Source of the DNA: Bacteroidota bacterium
GTDB taxonomy: Bacteria; Bacteroidota; Bacteroidia; Cytophagales; Cyclobacteriaceae
Direction of reading: 5' to 3'
DNA: 34,082 bases
NCBI GenBank assembly: GCA_016866385.1
Contig: VGMU01000026.1
Coordinates: forward strand, 1 to 34,082
The position numbers and the translations under genes are program-made. Under the pieces are notes generated by a model that searched no databases, was not told the origin of the DNA, and worked only from the letters and a program-made list of their open reading frames with translations. Below, piece after piece: positions 31,384 to 34,082 of the stretch. Every line of letters starts with the position of its first letter. Positions within the stretch are counted from its first letter, which is position 1.

Positions 31384-32127
31384 TTAGAACAAGCCTATGG
31401 CAAGCCCAAAATTGACTTGGGTGGCCTCGGTGGCGAAAGGTCCTCGGTTGGCTTTCCACATGGGATTGAGGTAGTAGGTAGTCCATACGTAAAATCCTGG
31501 GCTGCCAGCTTTCAGGTTGATGCCGTATCGCACTTTTTCCAATCCGTAGTTTTCGGCCTGTTTGATTTTTACATTTCCCGTTGAAGGGGAATCGTAGGAG
31601 ATTTTGGTATGGGCTCCGTAGAGGAATCCGACTTTGGCGCCTAAGCTTACGCGAAAACTTTTGCTATAGTCTTGTTTGTTGAAGTGGTATTGAAGGTCTA
31701 GGGGCACCTCTACGTAATTTACCGCGAAGCTATTTGTATTGATGGTGATGGACGTGCCATAGACGCTTTTTAGTTCCTTCAAGGTGGAGGAGTTGGCTCC
31801 TAGGGTACTATTTCTGAAGAGGTTTTTATCTCCGTCAAAAGAAAATTTATTGGCAGAAAGACCTATTCCTGGGCTGAAAACAAAGCCCGACTCTTCGCCC
31901 AAAATAGGGATGGGAGCCTGGTAGTAGGCATTGAAACTTCGAGAGCCAAAGAATTTCAGTTGTAGGTCTGCCGGTCTATTGGTGAACTGGTTCCATCCAA
32001 ATTCCACAGTCAAGTCATTGGGGATATTGGGTCTACCTCCTATGGGTGTTTTTGGCTTAGGCGAGTCATCTTGGGCTTGGGCTCCCCAGGTAAGTGCTAG
32101 AAAAATAAGAGCGAGTAAATTTTTCAT
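31384..32127 (-). CDS. outer membrane beta-barrel protein of unknown role
   Basis: A 247-residue exported protein with a Sec signal peptide (MKNLLALIFLALTWGAQAQ). The remainder alternates aromatic and polar residues in strands, for example LTVEFGWNQFTNRPADLQLKF, VEVPLDLQYHFNKQDYS, FRVSLGAKVGFLYG and GFYVWTTYYLNPMW, and ends VNFGLAIGLF with the terminal phenylalanine expected of an outer-membrane barrel. An 8- to 10-strand barrel of the PorT or OprF type is likely. No ligand, enzyme motif or neighbour points to a function. It is a single gene followed by its own terminator. A proline-rich stretch (DDSPKPKTPIGGRPNIPND) links the signal to the barrel. Confidence 0.85.
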   Translation of the reverse strand: MKNLLALIFLALTWGAQAQDDSPKPKTPIGGRPNIPNDLTVEFGWNQFTNRPADLQLKFFGSRSFNAYYQAPIPILGEESGFVFSPGIGLSANKFSFDGDKNLFRNSTLGANSSTLKELKSVYGTSITINTNSFAVNYVEVPLDLQYHFNKQDYSKSFRVSLGAKVGFLYGAHTKISYDSPSTGNVKIKQAENYGLEKVRYGINLKAGSPGFYVWTTYYLNPMWKANRGPFATEATQVNFGLAIGLF

Positions 32128-32262
32128 TAGATGAAGCTTCTTGTCGAATGAGCTGTGGGCAAAAATATAAAATCCCCAAGGATTTATCCGCTTCTCCCTC
32201 TTAATTATTATTAAGGTAGGGTAGCTGCGCCAGGGGAAAATGGAATTCTTGGGAGGGGATGG

Positions 32263-32291
32263 TTGTTAGGAAAAATTTAATGTTAATTTTG
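32263..32291 (+). promoter_or_regulatory. Bacteroidota-type promoter for tRNA-Arg
   Basis: TTG at 32263-32265 and an exact TAnnTTTG (TAATTTTG, 32284-32291) are 18 bases apart. The -7 element ends 11 bases before the mature tRNA, so the leader would be very short. Confidence 0.65.
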
Positions 32292-32302
32292 CCTCAAGAT
32301 AT

Positions 32303-32376
32303 GGCTTCGTAGCTCAACTGAATAGAGCACCTGATTACGGCTCAGGAGGTTTCAAGTTTGAATCTTGACGAGGTCA
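32303..32376 (+). tRNA. tRNA-Arg (anticodon ACG)
   Basis: A full cloverleaf of 74 bases including the discriminator A. The acceptor GGCTTCG pairs with CGAGGTC (two G:T pairs). The D stem is GCTC/GAGC, the anticodon stem CCTGA/TCAGG with loop TTACGGC, anticodon ACG at 32337-32339. The variable loop is AGGTT, and the T stem TCAAG/CTTGA has loop TTTGAAT. CCA is not encoded. The D loop reads AACTGAATA and the T loop TTTGAAT, so positions 19 and 56 are A and T rather than G and C. ACG is normally modified to ICG and reads CGT, CGC and CGA codons. A terminator follows three bases after the gene. Confidence 0.93.
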
Positions 32377-32378
32377 CT

Positions 32379-32411
32379 AGCCCTAGCTTTTAAGAAGTTA
32401 GGGCTTTTTTT
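32379..32411 (+). terminator. terminator of tRNA-Arg
   Basis: AGCCCTA (32379-32385) pairs with TAGGGCT (32399-32405); T runs from 32405 to 32411. Confidence 0.9.
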
Positions 32412-32440
32412 GTGCATTTTTTAATGAATGAGAGAAGTAT

Positions 32441-32468
32441 AAAAAAAGCAGCCCGAAGGCTGCTTTTT
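32441..32468. terminator. terminator of the leftward MFS gene, bidirectional
   Basis: GCAGCC (32448-32453) and GGCTGC (32458-32463) enclose CGAA. Seven A precede and five T follow, so it can stop the leftward transport gene and back up the tRNA terminator. Confidence 0.85.
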
Positions 32469-32472
32469 ACAT

Positions 32473-33771
32473 TTAATGTCCTGCTCCTGCCGCAGGCTTG
32501 ACTCCCCGCTGCCAGAAGAAGAAGATGATAAAGAGGACGATTAAGATGCCTGGGAAAAGAATCATTTTTTGAAGGGTAGCCTGGCCAGCAGCTAAATCCA
32601 AAGAAGATCCTGTGTATCCAGCTTTTGTAGCCACTTCCTTGGCTCCATCTATCCAGCTCCCAATGATGGGTTGGAAGATGGCGGTAGAGAACATACCCAC
32701 CCCACCGATGATAGACATGCCAAGAGCCCCCGACAAGGGTACACGCTGAGCCACGGCCCCTACCATTACTGGCCAGAAGTAGCAAACCCCAATGGCAAAG
32801 AAAAGGGCAGCTACGTAGGCCATATTGCCGGTAACCGTGCTAAACAAAAATACTCCTATGGAAGCAAAAATGGCTCCACCCAGTAAGACCCCAGTTTGTC
32901 CAAGGGCTTTTACCACCGGACCAGCAAAGAACCTACCTATTGCCATCACGCCAGTGGTCAAAGCCAAGATCAGCATACCCGAAGCTCCACTGGAGCTCAA
33001 TACGATATTGGCCCATTGCTGAGGACCAAATTCGGAAATGGCCGTCAAGGCCATGGCAAAGAAAAGGAAAATAAACACGGGGCTAAACATGGCCTTGATG
33101 TTAGAGCCTACTGAAGTCACTCCTTCTACCGAAGGCTTAGGAAAGGTTTTGCCAAAGAACAAGATGGCATAGGCAAGGGTAGGAATCATCATAACCCAAA
33201 CCTGAGCTTGCCATGTAAAGCTCCCTGTCTCACCAATGATGTTTAGATTGGTTAAAAAAGAAATCTGATCTTTAGTTACGTAAGTAAACCAGGAAAAATC
33301 TGTCATAAACTTAGACACCAAACTTCCTAAAACGATCCCTCCTGGGAACCACATGTGGAATCGATTGAGCATTTTATTCAGCGTAGTACCCGAATACATG
33401 TCTGCAATCATGGGATTACAGGCGGCTTCCGTACAGCCATTGCCGAATCCTATCATGAGGGTTGAGATCAAGAGGGTAGTATATCCATCGGCATAAATGG
33501 TGGTCAGAATTCCTACGGTGTGGGTAAGGAAGGCGATGCGCATGATATTGGCAGGTCCGACGATGTGGTAAAATAATCCTCCCAAAATCATAGAAATGGG
33601 GAATCCTAAAAACCACATGGAATTGATAAAGCCAAGTTCCTCTGCAGAAAGGTTAAAAGAAACTCCAAGCTGTGGCAGAATGCCAGCTCGAATGGAAAAG
33701 GAAAAGGCGGTGGTGATGAGCGCCAAACAGCTTGCGTTGAATAAGGCGCTTCGGTTGATAGTTTGCGTCAT
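32473..33771 (-). CDS. MFS transporter, FucP/sugar-symporter-like
   Basis: A 432-residue inner-membrane carrier with about 12 helices. The opening is SALFNASCLALITTAFSFSIRAGILPQLGVSF, then GFINSMWFLGFPISMILGGLFYHIVGPANIMRIAFL as helices 2-3, and GFGNGCTEAACNPMIADMY near residues 107-125, a loop often seen in FucP-like or nucleoside/sugar MFS carriers. The short tail WQRGVKPAAGAGH is cytoplasmic. The substrate is unknown; I favour a sugar or related solute only on overall likeness. It is a single gene between the yaaA remnant and the tRNA, with its own terminator. The 160 bases upstream to the yaaA stop hold two similar CCTAAAAAAATW runs but no clear promoter. Confidence 0.88.
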   Translation of the reverse strand: MTQTINRSALFNASCLALITTAFSFSIRAGILPQLGVSFNLSAEELGFINSMWFLGFPISMILGGLFYHIVGPANIMRIAFLTHTVGILTTIYADGYTTLLISTLMIGFGNGCTEAACNPMIADMYSGTTLNKMLNRFHMWFPGGIVLGSLVSKFMTDFSWFTYVTKDQISFLTNLNIIGETGSFTWQAQVWVMMIPTLAYAILFFGKTFPKPSVEGVTSVGSNIKAMFSPVFIFLFFAMALTAISEFGPQQWANIVLSSSGASGMLILALTTGVMAIGRFFAGPVVKALGQTGVLLGGAIFASIGVFLFSTVTGNMAYVAALFFAIGVCYFWPVMVGAVAQRVPLSGALGMSIIGGVGMFSTAIFQPIIGSWIDGAKEVATKAGYTGSSLDLAAGQATLQKMILFPGILIVLFIIFFFWQRGVKPAAGAGH

Positions 33772-33931
33772 AAGGTAGTGCTTTAGGTTTTTGGGTTAGG
33801 TCAAGATGACGTGTTACACCAGACAAAGTAGGGAAAAAATTAGAATTCGACCTCCTTATTCCTAAAAAAATTAACCCGCTTAGCCTAAAAAAATACTTTT
33901 AGCACCTAAGTAATGCGATGGATTTTCGTTT

Positions 33932-34082
33932 CTATCGCACAAAAACCCAGTCCTTTGGGCTACTCTGACTTTCTGCAAATTCGTACCGCTCCCTTTGAAA
34001 TCCTTTGAGCTCCTCAGGGGAAGTAATTCTATTTTTTATGGCGTAATCACTCATCAAGCCTCGGGCTTGCTTGGCAAAAAGT
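33932..34082 (-). CDS. yaaA: YaaA-family peroxide stress protein, C-terminal part, cut by the window edge
   Basis: Reading leftward from the window end, an open frame of 49 codons ends at TAG (33932-33934). It gives FAKQARGLMSDYAIKNRI, SPEELKGFQRERYEFAES and the terminal KDWVFVR. This is the C-terminal signature of YaaA (UPF0246/DUF328): a K-ARG-M motif, then a PE-LK-F segment and the closing W/LVFxR. YaaA limits DNA damage from peroxide by lowering free iron in Escherichia coli. Only about a fifth of the usual roughly 255 residues is inside the window, so the N-terminus and start are not visible. No terminator is obvious between it and the MFS start region. Confidence 0.8.
   Translation of the reverse strand, partial: LFAKQARGLMSDYAIKNRITSPEELKGFQRERYEFAESQSSPKDWVFVR

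Noticed and set aside
32303-32376. The tRNA locus as an integration site for a mobile element
   Set aside because: There is no integrase beside it and I saw no repeated 3' tRNA fragment downstream within the window.

Overview
The window reads as chromosomal DNA of a Bacteroidota bacterium, most likely order Cytophagales (an Algoriphagus/Cyclobacteriaceae-like organism). The evidence is a GLPGLI-family protein next to an outer-membrane beta-barrel receptor, an ExbB / small membrane protein / ExbD / ExbD cluster, A-rich leaders without Shine-Dalgarno sequences, and promoter elements of the Bacteroidota type (TTG around -33, TAnnTTTG around -7). The genus is inference. I see no phage, integrase, transposase or CRISPR; this is mostly housekeeping and metabolic sequence with a few odd local structures.

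Layout. 1-2660: a four-gene rightward module (MarR regulator, cytosolic YceI, double-VOC ring-cleaving dioxygenase-like protein, serine esterase) resembling the Firmicutes Mhq quinone/electrophile resistance genes. 2793-7057: leftward sbcD-sbcC, the Mre11/Rad50-type DNA end-processing nuclease, with a 4-base overlap. 7214-7762: exported RlpA-like DPBB protein, overlapping tail to tail with a Tat-exported Gfo/Idh/MocA oxidoreductase (7710-9077, leftward). 9318-14017: exported M20 amidohydrolase, then a gluconate-2-dehydrogenase subunit-3-like protein, its GMC flavoprotein partner and an exported sugar isomerase/epimerase-type TIM barrel. The last three, with the Gfo/Idh protein, look like a periplasmic sugar or glycoside oxidation set. 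14225-17817: GLPGLI protein plus a TonB-receptor-like barrel. 17909-18493: exported YceI (leftward). 18679-20040: exported M28 metallopeptidase. 20175-20630: small GreA/GreB-like protein.

20631-21046 is the only gene-free stretch above 300 bases. It carries a perfect 16+16-base palindrome, an imperfect longer inverted repeat, and a recognisable promoter for the ExbB/ExbD proton-channel operon (21047-23317). After that come a UMF1-type transporter carrying a 36-base in-frame direct repeat (23380-24765), the bifunctional NAD(P)HX repair enzyme (24769-26235), six 11-base tandem repeats, and an AraJ-like MFS transporter (26337-27524). asnS (leftward) and rpoN (rightward) are divergent; rpoN is coupled to a degenerate PAP2-like membrane protein. 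The window closes with a leftward outer-membrane barrel protein, a tRNA-Arg(ACG) with a paired substitution in its D-loop/T-loop contact, a leftward MFS transporter, and the C-terminal end of a leftward yaaA gene cut by the window edge.

Functionally, the ExbB/ExbD proton channel could energise TonB-dependent receptors such as the barrel at 15139. The Mhq-like module and YaaA point to electrophile and peroxide stress defence, and SbcCD and Nnr to DNA and cofactor repair. No wholly new system is evident. The most unusual items are the UMF1 duplication, the palindrome before exbB, the 11-base repeat array and the tRNA covariation.
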